Assembly (NCBI GenBank): GCA_019635015.1
Contig: JAHCAG010000018.1
Span: forward strand, 1 to 64,000
Direction: 5' to 3'
Length of the DNA stretch: 64,000 nucleotides
Source: Burkholderiales bacterium
GTDB taxonomy: Bacteria; Pseudomonadota; Gammaproteobacteria; Burkholderiales; SG8-41
Under the pieces are notes generated by a model. It saw only the letters and a program-made list of their open reading frames with translations, made no database searches and had not been told where the DNA came from. Positions 24,874 to 33,093 of the stretch are shown piece by piece. Numbering within the stretch: position 1 is the stretch's first letter; every line of letters begins with the position of its first letter. A program made the translations under genes and the position numbers.

Positions 24874-25800
24874 TCAACCTCGACCGCGCGTGCGCACTTC
24901 GCGCCTTTGCTGTGTCCAGCGTTTTTTCAGCATCGCCAGAAATTCCTGCGCCGCCGGCGACAGTGTGACGCCGCGACGGCGGATCACCGCCAGCGTGCGC
25001 GTGAGTTTCGGTTCAATCAGCGGCCGGCTCACCAGCCTTGAATCCTTCCGGCCTGCCAGCGCCAGTTGCGGCACCGCGATCACGCCGATACCGGCTTCGA
25101 CCAGGCCGAGGCCGGTCGAGAAGGAGTGCTGCACCTCGTAGGTCCAGCGCTGCTGTGGCAGGTTGCCGGGCAGGCCGAAATCGAGCAGCGCGCGGTTGCC
25201 GCTCATGCGCCCGACGGTGATCACGCGGTACGCTGCGAGTTCGGCCCATTTCACGCTGCGGCGTTTCGCCAGCGGATGATCCTTGTGGCAGGCCAGCACG
25301 AAGGGGTCATCAAACAAGGCTTCGGTTTCCATCTCCGGTTCGTCGGCGCCGGACAGCGTCAGCCCGAACTCGGCTTCGCCGCGCAGCACCGCCTGCAGCA
25401 CTTCGTTGGCGTGAACGTCGAGGATGCGGATGCGGTTGTCCGGGTGTTTGACGCCGTAGTCGCGGATCACCGGCGGCAGGATGTGCATCGCCGCGGTCGG
25501 CACACAGGCCAGCGTGACCTGGCCCGAGCCGTGTTTCGCCATGTCGCGCAGGCCGGCGATCGAGGACTCAAGTTCCTCGATCAGGCGCCGCGCCTGCGGC
25601 AGGAAGTCGCGGCCGACCGCGGTCAGGCGCACCCGCCGCGTGGTGCGGTCGAGCAGTCGTACGCCGAGGTCGGCCTCGAGTTTGCTGATGCGCCGCGACA
25701 ATGCGGACTGCGACAGGTGCAGCGCCTGCGCCGCCTTCTGGAAGCTGCCGAGTTCCGCAATGCGGGCGAAGGCCTGGAGGCCGTGGACGTCTAGGTTCAT
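24874..25800 (-). CDS. LysR-family transcriptional regulator
   Basis: 308 residues, start chosen at 25800 (MNLDVHGLQAFARIAELGSF), the standard LysR N-terminus; the longer frame adds 17 non-conserved residues. Helix-turn-helix SFQKAAQALHLSQSALSRRISKLE at about 18-41; effector domain from about 90. It is divergent from the TcuA-like gene at 26033 with 232 bp between them, so it probably controls the flavoprotein and MmgE/PrpD genes, with their substrate as effector. Confidence 0.92.
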   Translation of the reverse strand: MNLDVHGLQAFARIAELGSFQKAAQALHLSQSALSRRISKLEADLGVRLLDRTTRRVRLTAVGRDFLPQARRLIEELESSIAGLRDMAKHGSGQVTLACVPTAAMHILPPVIRDYGVKHPDNRIRILDVHANEVLQAVLRGEAEFGLTLSGADEPEMETEALFDDPFVLACHKDHPLAKRRSVKWAELAAYRVITVGRMSGNRALLDFGLPGNLPQQRWTYEVQHSFSTGLGLVEAGIGVIAVPQLALAGRKDSRLVSRPLIEPKLTRTLAVIRRRGVTLSPAAQEFLAMLKKRWTQQRREVRTRGRG

Positions 25801-25869
25801 GGTTACACGGGTTAAATGAGCTTTGGTGATTACCCCTCTGCTTCGCTTCAAGTGTTCCCTTGACCCCGA

Positions 25870-25896
25870 CCCTCTCCCCGCTGAGCGGGGAGAGGG
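25870..25896. repeat. Perfect 12-bp stem palindrome
   Basis: CCCTCTCCCCGC (25870-25881), loop TGA, GCGGGGAGAGGG (25885-25896). There is no T run. It lies between the divergent LysR and TcuA-like genes; it looks like a dispersed intergenic hairpin of the kind common in Proteobacteria rather than a terminator. Confidence 0.6.
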
Positions 25897-26032
25897 AGCA
25901 GAAGCAGATTCGCTTGCGAATTATTAATGCGCAATAACGAACAATTGTTGCAACAATCTCATTTTACTCAACAGTGCCCGGGACGGATAATCGGGCTCTT
26001 CCCTGATATCCGCCAGCGAAAGGTTCCACAAT

Positions 26033-27520
26033 ATGCAACAGGAATTCGACGTCGTCGTCGTCGGCAAGGGCAATGCCGCCATGTGCGCCGCCCTCTCAGC
26101 CCATGACCAGGGTGCCAAGGTCGCCATCCTCGAAGCCGCCACCGAAGACGAGGGCGGAGGCAACAGCCGCTTTGCCGGCGGCGTGATGCGCTTCGCCTAC
26201 GAAACCGTGGAGGACCTGCTGAAGATCACCGACATCTCGGAGCAGGAAATCGCCGAGACCGACTTCGGCACCAACACCCGCGAGGAATACCTCGACAAGC
26301 TCTACCAGCTCACCAGTTACCGCACCGACCCCGATCTCTCGGAATACCTGGTCAACGAAAGCCTGCCGACGATGATCTGGCTGCGCTCGAAAGGCGTGAA
26401 GTTCGTGCCCAACTGGGGCCGCCAGTCGGCGGTGGTCGATGGCAAGCGCCGCTTCTTCGGAAACATGCCGATCGAGGCCCACGGCGGCGGCGCCGGCCTG
26501 GTGCAGTACCTCGACAAGGCGGTGAAGGCCGCCGGCATCCCGGTGTTTTTCGAGACCCGCGCGATCAAGCTGCTGTACGACGGCGCCACGGTGGGCGGCG
26601 TGCAGGTGCGGCAGAAAGGCAAGTCCTTCGAGATCAAGGCCGGGGCCGTGGTGCTGGCCTGCGGCGGCTTTGAAGCCAATCCGGAAATGCGTGCGCGTTA
26701 CCTCGGTCCGGGCTGGGAACTCGCAAAGGTGCGCGGCTCGCGTTTCAACGTCGGCGACGGCCTGAAGATGGCGCTGGACATCGGCGCCGCGCCCTACGGC
26801 AACTGGTCGGGCTGCCACGCCACCGGCTGGGACCGTTACGCGCCGGAGTTCGGCGACGTCAGTGTCGGCGACCAGTTCCAGAAACACAGCTACATCTTCG
26901 GCCTGCTGATCAATGCCGAAGGCAAACGTTTTGTCGACGAGGGTTACGATTTCCACTCCTTCACCTACGCCAAGTACGGTGGTGAAGTGCTGAAGCAGCC
27001 GGGGCAGTTCGCCTGGCAGGTGTTCGATGCCAAGGTCAGCAAGCTGCTGCGCTCGGAATACCGCATCAAGTTCATGACCAAGGTCAGCGCCAACACACTG
27101 GAGGAACTGGCCACCAAGCTTGAAGGCGTCAACGGTGAACAGTTCCTGAAAACAGTGCGCGAATACAACGCTGCAGTGAAAAAGGACGTGCCCTTCAACC
27201 ACGTGATCAAGGACGGCAAGGGCACGGTCGGTATCGAGCCGCCGAAATCGAACTGGGCGCAGGCGCTGGACACCCCGCCCTATGATGCCTATGCCACGAC
27301 CTGCGGCATCACCTTCACCTTCGGCGGGCTGCGCATCGACAAGGAATCCGGGCAGGTGCTTGATTCGAACCAGCTGCCGATCCCCGGCCTCTATTGCGCC
27401 GGCGAGATGGTCGGCGGACTGTTCTACTTCAACTATCCCAGCGGCACCGGCCTGGTGTCGGGTGCGGTGTTCGGCAAACTGGCCGGGACCGCGGCGGGCA
27501 AGGCTGCGGTGCAAGGTTGA
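26033..27520 (+). CDS. FAD-dependent dehydrogenase, TcuA-like (tricarballylate dehydrogenase family)
   Basis: 495 residues. N-terminal FAD motif VVVVGKGNAAMCAALSAHD (7-25), then EGGGNSRFAGG, and the C-terminal GLYCAGEMVGGLFYFNYPSG cofactor motif. It belongs to the fumarate reductase/succinate dehydrogenase flavoprotein superfamily; the SRFAGG and YPSGTG features recall TcuA, which oxidises tricarballylate to cis-aconitate. TcuB, the usual electron-transfer partner, is not adjacent. Three MmgE/PrpD genes and a TctC follow, so organic-acid oxidation fits. The exact substrate is inferred. Confidence 0.82.
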   Translation: MQQEFDVVVVGKGNAAMCAALSAHDQGAKVAILEAATEDEGGGNSRFAGGVMRFAYETVEDLLKITDISEQEIAETDFGTNTREEYLDKLYQLTSYRTDPDLSEYLVNESLPTMIWLRSKGVKFVPNWGRQSAVVDGKRRFFGNMPIEAHGGGAGLVQYLDKAVKAAGIPVFFETRAIKLLYDGATVGGVQVRQKGKSFEIKAGAVVLACGGFEANPEMRARYLGPGWELAKVRGSRFNVGDGLKMALDIGAAPYGNWSGCHATGWDRYAPEFGDVSVGDQFQKHSYIFGLLINAEGKRFVDEGYDFHSFTYAKYGGEVLKQPGQFAWQVFDAKVSKLLRSEYRIKFMTKVSANTLEELATKLEGVNGEQFLKTVREYNAAVKKDVPFNHVIKDGKGTVGIEPPKSNWAQALDTPPYDAYATTCGITFTFGGLRIDKESGQVLDSNQLPIPGLYCAGEMVGGLFYFNYPSGTGLVSGAVFGKLAGTAAGKAAVQG

Positions 27521-27551
27521 GTCTTTGCGTTCATCAGCAACATGGCACTGG

Positions 27552-27581
27552 ATTCCGGCTCGCGCTACGCGCGGCCGGAAT
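27552..27581. repeat. Intergenic inverted repeat
   Basis: ATTCCGGC (27552-27559) and GCCGGAAT (27574-27581) enclose TCGCGCTACGCGCG, which can itself pair partly. It lies between the TcuA-like gene and the next MmgE/PrpD gene, without a strong T run. Confidence 0.5.
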
Positions 27582-27619
27582 GACGATTCTTAATTTGTTG
27601 CCGACAAGGAAATTCTGAT

Positions 27620-29032
27620 TTGTCTTCCACCAAACCACCCCTGCTCCCCGACGCAACCCGCGACCTCGCCCGCTTCGGCGCAGCGCTGCGTTATGAAGAC
27701 ATTCCCGCAGAAGCGATCGCGCGAATGAAACTCTCGCTGCTCGACAGCCTCGGCTGCTGCCTGTTCGGCGCGACGCTGCCGTGGACACGCAAGGTCGCTG
27801 AACTGGCTGACGCCGAGCAGGCGAAGCCGGTGGCGACGCTGATCGGGCTGGCCCGCAAGACCTCGCCCGCGCTGGCGGCGCTGGTGAACGGCACCTCCGG
27901 CCATGCCTTCGAGCTCGATGACATCCACAAGGAATCCATCGTGCACGCCGGCTCGATTGCCACACCGGTGGCGCTGAACCTTGCGGAAGCGAAAGGCGGC
28001 AAGGTTTCGGGCAAGGACCTGCTGACCGCGATGGTCGCCGGTTACGAGATCGGCCATCGCGTCGGCAATGCCGCAACGATGAGCCTGTTTTTCCGCGGCT
28101 TCCATCCGCAGGGCACCTCGGGCGCCTTTGTCGCCGCCGCCACCGCGGCGCGCATGCTGAATCTCGACGCGACACAGTTCCAGCACGCGCTGGGCATGGC
28201 CGGCTCCCAGGCCGGCGGGCTGATGGCGGCGCAGGAAGGCGCGATGGTCAAGCGTTTCCACAGCGGCCGCGCCGCGCAGAGCGGTGTCTATGCGGCACAG
28301 CTCGCAAGCCGCGGCTTCACCGGCATCCTCGATGCGCTGGAGGCGCCCTACGGCGGTTACCTGTCGACCTATTCCGACAAACCCAATCCCTCGCGCCTCA
28401 CCGACGGACTGGGCAAGACCTGGGAGACACTCAACGTCGGCTACAAGCCCCATGCCAGCGTCACCAGCATCCACAGCGCGCTCGACGCGTTGTCGGAACT
28501 GATGCAGGAGCACAAGCTGAAAGCCGCCGACCTCGCAAAGGTCGAGACCGGGCTGTCGCCGATGACCCATGTGCACTGCGCCTGGGAATACAAGGCGCAG
28601 GGCGTCACCGCGGCACAGATGAACCTCTATTACGGCATGGCGGTGATCGCGCTCGACGGCGCGGCCTTCACCGGACAGTTCCGCGAGGCGCGGCTGGCCG
28701 ACCCGCAGATCCTCGATTTCATCACCCGCATCACGGCGCATGTCGATCCCGAGATCGAAAAAATGGGCGCGCCCTTCCGCCACGCTTCACGCGTGAAAAT
28801 CACCACCCGGGACGGCAGGATTCACGAGAAGCTCGCGCTGCATCGCCGCGGCAGCCCCGAGAATCCGCTGGCACCGGAAGAAGTGATCCACAAATTCCGC
28901 AACGTCGTCGCGCCGTGCATGGACAAGGCCGAAGCTGAACGGATCATCGCTGCCGTCAACCGCTGCGAGCAGCTCGCCGACATCGGCGAACTTGCGACCC
29001 TGGTCAGTACCGCGGTGAAGCTGCCGCAATAA
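27620..29032 (+). CDS. MmgE/PrpD family protein (second of four)
   Basis: 470 residues starting at a TTG (27620) nine bases after AAGGA. Blocks LVNGTSGHAFELDDIHKESIVH, MVAGYEIGHRVGNA, GFHPQGTSGAFVAAATAARM and GYKPHASVTSIHSALDAL define the family; the His and Asp in HAFELDD sit where active-site residues lie in cis-aconitate decarboxylase and relatives. First of three consecutive paralogues. Confidence 0.9.
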   Translation: MSSTKPPLLPDATRDLARFGAALRYEDIPAEAIARMKLSLLDSLGCCLFGATLPWTRKVAELADAEQAKPVATLIGLARKTSPALAALVNGTSGHAFELDDIHKESIVHAGSIATPVALNLAEAKGGKVSGKDLLTAMVAGYEIGHRVGNAATMSLFFRGFHPQGTSGAFVAAATAARMLNLDATQFQHALGMAGSQAGGLMAAQEGAMVKRFHSGRAAQSGVYAAQLASRGFTGILDALEAPYGGYLSTYSDKPNPSRLTDGLGKTWETLNVGYKPHASVTSIHSALDALSELMQEHKLKAADLAKVETGLSPMTHVHCAWEYKAQGVTAAQMNLYYGMAVIALDGAAFTGQFREARLADPQILDFITRITAHVDPEIEKMGAPFRHASRVKITTRDGRIHEKLALHRRGSPENPLAPEEVIHKFRNVVAPCMDKAEAERIIAAVNRCEQLADIGELATLVSTAVKLPQ

Positions 29033-29042
29033 AAAACTTCAC

Positions 29043-29057
29043 AAGTATTTGTTTTTA
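29043..29057 (-). repeat. AT-rich intergenic motif, copy 2 (partial)
   Basis: Plus strand reads AAGTATTTGTTTTTA; it matches the complement of the shared motif in its first 12-13 bases and lies between two MmgE/PrpD genes. Confidence 0.4.
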
Positions 29058-29092
29058 TTGATATTTCAAGCTACGCCTGAGGAAACGAAACC

Positions 29093-30490
29093 ATGACCCA
29101 ACAATCGACCGGCAGCATCCCCTACACCCGCCACATCGCCGAGTTCGTCTCCGGACTCAGCTACGACAGGATCCCCGAGGAAGTGCGCCACCGCAACAAG
29201 CTGCTGATGCTCGACTCGCTGGGTTGCGCGCTCTACGGCGCCGACCTCGAGTGGAGCCGCATCCTGCAGGACAAGCTGGGTGCAATCGACGCCACGCGCC
29301 AGTGCAGCGTCTGGGGCACCAGCAAAAAACTCTCGGCGCCGCATGCCGCGCTGGTCAATGGCACACAGGTCCAGGGCTTCGAACTCGACGACGTGCACCG
29401 CGCGGGCGTGCTGCACGTCGGTGCCGTGGTGCTGCCGGCGCTGATTGCGGTTGCCGAAACAAAGCCGGGCATGAGCGGCAGGGAATTCCTGACCTCCGCT
29501 GTCGCCGGTTATGAAATCGGCCCGCGTGTCGGTCTCTGCATGGGCCCGGCGCACATCGCCTCGGGCTGGCACTCGGGCGCGACGCTGGGCGTGTTCTCCG
29601 CCGCAGCGGGCGCCGCGCGCGGCCTGAAGCTCGATGTCGACAAAACAGTGCACGCGCTGGGCATCGCCGGCACCCAGGCCGCCGGCCTGATGGCGGCGCA
29701 GTTCGGCGCGATGGTCAAGCGCATGCACGCCGGTCGCTCCTCGCAATCGGGACTCTACGGCGCGCTGTTCGCCGAGGCCGGTTTCACCGGCATCGTCGAT
29801 GTGCTCGAAAATCCGTACGGCGGCTTCTGCACGACGATGTCGCAGTCGAAAGACAAGTTCAACCTTGCCGAGCTCACGGCCGGATTCGGCGAGACCTGGC
29901 AGACCATGGGTGTGGCGCTCAAGTTCTACGCCTGCGTCGGCAGCAACCACACCACACTCGATGCGCTGCGCGACATGGACAGGGAACGCCCCTTCAAGGC
30001 CGGCGATGTGAAGAAGGTCGTCGTCCACGGCTCCGAGGTCACCGTCCACCACGTCGGCTGGCCCTACGAGCCGCAGGGCCTGACCTCGGCCCAGCTCAAC
30101 ATGCCGTACTGCATCGGCACCTGGCTGCTGGAGAAGGATTGCTTCGTAAACCAGTTCACCGAAGCGATGGTGGCCGACCCGGCGCGCATCGCCGAATCGA
30201 GAAAAGTCGAGGTCCTGCACGACCCGGCGATCACCGCGCTGGGCCCCAAGATGCGGCACAAGGTGCATGTCGAACTCCATCTCAGGGACGGAACGGTGAT
30301 GAAACGCACCGTCGAGGCGCCGCGCGGCAGCGAGAAACACTTCGCCTCCGACGCCGAGATCATCGAGAAATTCGAAAAGCTGGCGGTCAAGGCGCTGCCG
30401 AAGGCACAGGTCGAGCAGCTGCGCGACGCGGTGATGGGCATCGAGAAGCTGCCCGACGCCACGGTGCTGTCGAAATTGCTGTCGGCGTAA
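29093..30490 (+). CDS. MmgE/PrpD family protein (third of four)
   Basis: 465 residues; ATG at 29093 follows GAGGAAACGAAACC. Family blocks LVNGTQVQGFELDDVHRAGVLH, AVAGYEIGPRVGL, GWHSGATLGVFSAAAGAARG and FYACVGSNHTTLDALRDM. Overall layout is nearest to its upstream neighbour, showing tandem duplication with divergence. It ends five bases before the start of the next paralogue, so these are translated from one message. Confidence 0.9.
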   Translation: MTQQSTGSIPYTRHIAEFVSGLSYDRIPEEVRHRNKLLMLDSLGCALYGADLEWSRILQDKLGAIDATRQCSVWGTSKKLSAPHAALVNGTQVQGFELDDVHRAGVLHVGAVVLPALIAVAETKPGMSGREFLTSAVAGYEIGPRVGLCMGPAHIASGWHSGATLGVFSAAAGAARGLKLDVDKTVHALGIAGTQAAGLMAAQFGAMVKRMHAGRSSQSGLYGALFAEAGFTGIVDVLENPYGGFCTTMSQSKDKFNLAELTAGFGETWQTMGVALKFYACVGSNHTTLDALRDMDRERPFKAGDVKKVVVHGSEVTVHHVGWPYEPQGLTSAQLNMPYCIGTWLLEKDCFVNQFTEAMVADPARIAESRKVEVLHDPAITALGPKMRHKVHVELHLRDGTVMKRTVEAPRGSEKHFASDAEIIEKFEKLAVKALPKAQVEQLRDAVMGIEKLPDATVLSKLLSA

Positions 30491-30495
30491 GCCCG

Positions 30496-31866
30496 ATGAG
30501 CACGGCGGCGGGGACGCAGACGGCGGCACGCAGGCTGGCGGCCTGGGCCGCCGGCCTGCGTTTCGAGGACATCCCGGTTGCGGCGCGCGAACGCGCGCGC
30601 CAGTGCATCATCGACACCACCGGGGCGGCGCTGTTCGGTGCGCGCCTCCCCTGGAGCCGCATCGTTGCCGGCCATGCCCGCGACTGCGGCGGCACCGGCG
30701 CCAGCCGCGTCATCGGCAGCGGCCTCAGGGTTGCGCCTCCCGCGGCGGCGCTGGCCAACGGCGTTGCCGCGCATGCCTTCGAACTCGACGGCCTGCGCAA
30801 ACCCAGCGCCGGCGTGCATCCCGGCGCGATCCTGCTGCCTTCGGCGCTCGCAACAGCCGAACACCGGGGCGCGGACGGCAAGGCGCTGCTGACCGCCTTC
30901 GTCGCCGGCGCGGAAGTGATGTTCCGCATCGGGCTTGCGGCAAAACAGACCACGGAATCGCTGGGTTTCCATGCACCCGGCACCAACGGCCCCTTCGGTT
31001 CGGCGATTGTCGCCGGGCGGCTGCTGGGATTGAACACGGAGCAGCTGACCCGGGCGCTGGGCATCGCCGGATCCATGGGCGGCGGCCTGCTCGCCTTCGC
31101 CAAGGCCGGCAACGGCGCGATGGTGAAACGCCTGCACATGGGCCGCGCCTCCGAGGCCGGCGTGGTTGCAGCACTGCTCGCGCGTGACGGTTACGAAGGT
31201 CCGGACAGCGTGCTTGAGGGCAAATACGGATACCTCGAGGCCTATGCCCGCGACGGCGACGCCGCGCAGTTCACGAAGGATCTCGGCAGCCATTACGACA
31301 TCGTCCACGCCTGCCTCAAGCGTTACGCCTGCCACATCACCGCGCACACACCGGTGCAGTCGCTGCAGGAGCTGCGCGCCGAACACGGCTTCAGCGGTGA
31401 TGACGTGGCGGGACTGACCATTCACGCCCGCCACAAGATCCTTTCGCACCACGACATCCGCGAGCCGCAGGACGTCGCCGGCGCACAGTACAGCGTGCCC
31501 TTCTGCGCGGCGATCGCGCTCCATTACGACGTCAACGACCCGCTGGCCTTCTCGGAAGCAGCGCTCAACGATGCGCGCGTGCGCAGCCTCGCAAAACAGC
31601 TCAAAGTCGTCGAGATGAACGAAGATGAAAAAGGCGGCGCCTGGGCGACACGTGTGGAAATCGAACTGAAGGACGGGCGCCGTTTCGAACGATTCGCGGA
31701 AGAATTCAAGGGCACACCGGCCTCGCCGCTGTCGGCGGAAGAACTGCAGACCAAGTTCATGCGCATGGCCGGCGCGCACCCGCGGGCCGCAGCGCTGCAT
31801 GCGCAACTGGCCGCGCTGGAAACCGTGGCCGACTGCAGGACGCTGGCCATCGACGCGCCCGGCTGA
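30496..31866 (+). CDS. MmgE/PrpD family protein (fourth of four)
   Basis: 456 residues; ATG at 30496 chosen because the longer upstream frame lies wholly inside the previous gene. Blocks LANGVAAHAFELDGLRKPSAGVH, FVAGAEVMFRIGLA, GFHAPGTNGPFGSAIVAGRLL and RYACHITAHTPVQSLQEL. The second Asp of the usual ELDD motif is Gly here (FELDG), and the CCGS-like Cys pattern is changed, so its chemistry may differ from its neighbours. A TctC gene follows 61 bp later. Confidence 0.9.
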   Translation: MSTAAGTQTAARRLAAWAAGLRFEDIPVAARERARQCIIDTTGAALFGARLPWSRIVAGHARDCGGTGASRVIGSGLRVAPPAAALANGVAAHAFELDGLRKPSAGVHPGAILLPSALATAEHRGADGKALLTAFVAGAEVMFRIGLAAKQTTESLGFHAPGTNGPFGSAIVAGRLLGLNTEQLTRALGIAGSMGGGLLAFAKAGNGAMVKRLHMGRASEAGVVAALLARDGYEGPDSVLEGKYGYLEAYARDGDAAQFTKDLGSHYDIVHACLKRYACHITAHTPVQSLQELRAEHGFSGDDVAGLTIHARHKILSHHDIREPQDVAGAQYSVPFCAAIALHYDVNDPLAFSEAALNDARVRSLAKQLKVVEMNEDEKGGAWATRVEIELKDGRRFERFAEEFKGTPASPLSAEELQTKFMRMAGAHPRAAALHAQLAALETVADCRTLAIDAPG

Positions 31867-31927
31867 TCCGCTGCGCGCAGGATCACGGAACCGGAATACA
31901 TACACAAACATCGCCGGAGGAGACCCC

Positions 31928-32884
31928 ATGAAACGACTGCTGCCCCTGCTGTTCTGCACCCTCGCCTGCGCCGCGCAGGCCGCATCCCCGAAATACCCGG
32001 ACAAGCCGGTACGCCTGATCGTGCCATTGTCGGCCGGCGGCGGCATGGACACCATCGCCCGCGCCGTGGCCTCGCCGCTCGCTGAAAAACTGGGGCAGAC
32101 CGTGGTGGTCGACAACCGCTCCGGCGGCGGCGGCGCGATCGGCGCCGAACTGACCCGGGACGCACCGAAGGACGGCCATACGCTGCTGATGGCCAGCGCA
32201 ACCTTCGTCATCCACCCGCTGCTCTACCCGGCGCGATACGTGCCGACCCGCGATTACGCCACGATCACCCAGGTCACCCGACAGCCTTTTGTGCTGATGG
32301 TCCATCCGAGCATGCCGGCGAAAAACGTCAAGGAACTGGTGGCTTACACCAGGGCCAATCCCAACAAGGTCAACTACGCCTCGGCCGGCCAGGGCAGCCT
32401 GATCCATCTCGCCACGGAGCTGTTCAAGGTGCGCACCGGTGCCGACATGAACCACGTCCCCTACAAGGGCATGGGCGGCGCCTACGTCGACATGCTGGCG
32501 GGCCGCATCCAGGCCGCCTTCCCCAGCATCATCTCGGTGCTGCCGCACCTCAAGAGCGGCAAGCTGCGCGCACTCGCGGTCACCAGCGCACGGCGTTCGC
32601 CCTCCCTGCCCGACATGCCCAGCCTGCAGGAGACCGGCATTCCGGATTTCGACGTGTCGCAATGGTACGGACTGTTCGCGCCGGCCGGCGCGCCGCGGCC
32701 GGTGATCGATCGCATTCACCGCGAGGTGGTTGAAATCCTGAAGACCGCGGACATGCAGAAACGCATGGCCGGCGACGGCGCCGAAGGGGTCGGCAGCTCG
32801 CCCGCGGAATTCGCCGCCTTCGTCAAGGCCGAAACGGCGCGCTGGAGCGAAGTCATCCGCAAGTCGAACATCAAGGCCGACTGA
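31928..32884 (+). CDS. Bug/TctC-type periplasmic solute-binding protein
   Basis: 318 residues. Signal peptide MKRLLPLLFCTLACAAQA, then YPDKPVRLIVPLSAGGGMD, the Bug ligand loop. The start at 31928 has GGAGGAGACCCC upstream. It closes the MmgE/PrpD gene run and is probably the receptor for the acid metabolised there, delivered by a TctAB pair elsewhere such as 11.4-13.4 kb. Codon use is chromosomal, unlike the AT-rich TctC genes in the island. Confidence 0.93.
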   Translation: MKRLLPLLFCTLACAAQAASPKYPDKPVRLIVPLSAGGGMDTIARAVASPLAEKLGQTVVVDNRSGGGGAIGAELTRDAPKDGHTLLMASATFVIHPLLYPARYVPTRDYATITQVTRQPFVLMVHPSMPAKNVKELVAYTRANPNKVNYASAGQGSLIHLATELFKVRTGADMNHVPYKGMGGAYVDMLAGRIQAAFPSIISVLPHLKSGKLRALAVTSARRSPSLPDMPSLQETGIPDFDVSQWYGLFAPAGAPRPVIDRIHREVVEILKTADMQKRMAGDGAEGVGSSPAEFAAFVKAETARWSEVIRKSNIKAD

Positions 32885-33071
32885 TCGGCAGCACGGCCAC
32901 GCTTGCGTGACGCGAAGCCCGGCATGCACCCGGGCCGGCCGTACTGCGGTTACAATCGCGGCGGCCAGCGCCGCAACGATTTCCGCGCGAACGCAACTTT
33001 CCGGCGTCCGCGAAAGTCTGTCAGCAAGCTGCCCTCCACCGAAAACAGTACGCAGAACAATAAATTTCTGT

Positions 33072-33089
33072 TTAAAATCAATAGGTTAT
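33072..33089 (+). repeat. AT-rich intergenic motif, copy 3
   Basis: Reads TTAAAATCAATAGGTTAT just before the ATG at 33094; a variant of the motif at 5554 and 49395. Confidence 0.45.
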
Positions 33090-33093
33090 GTAA

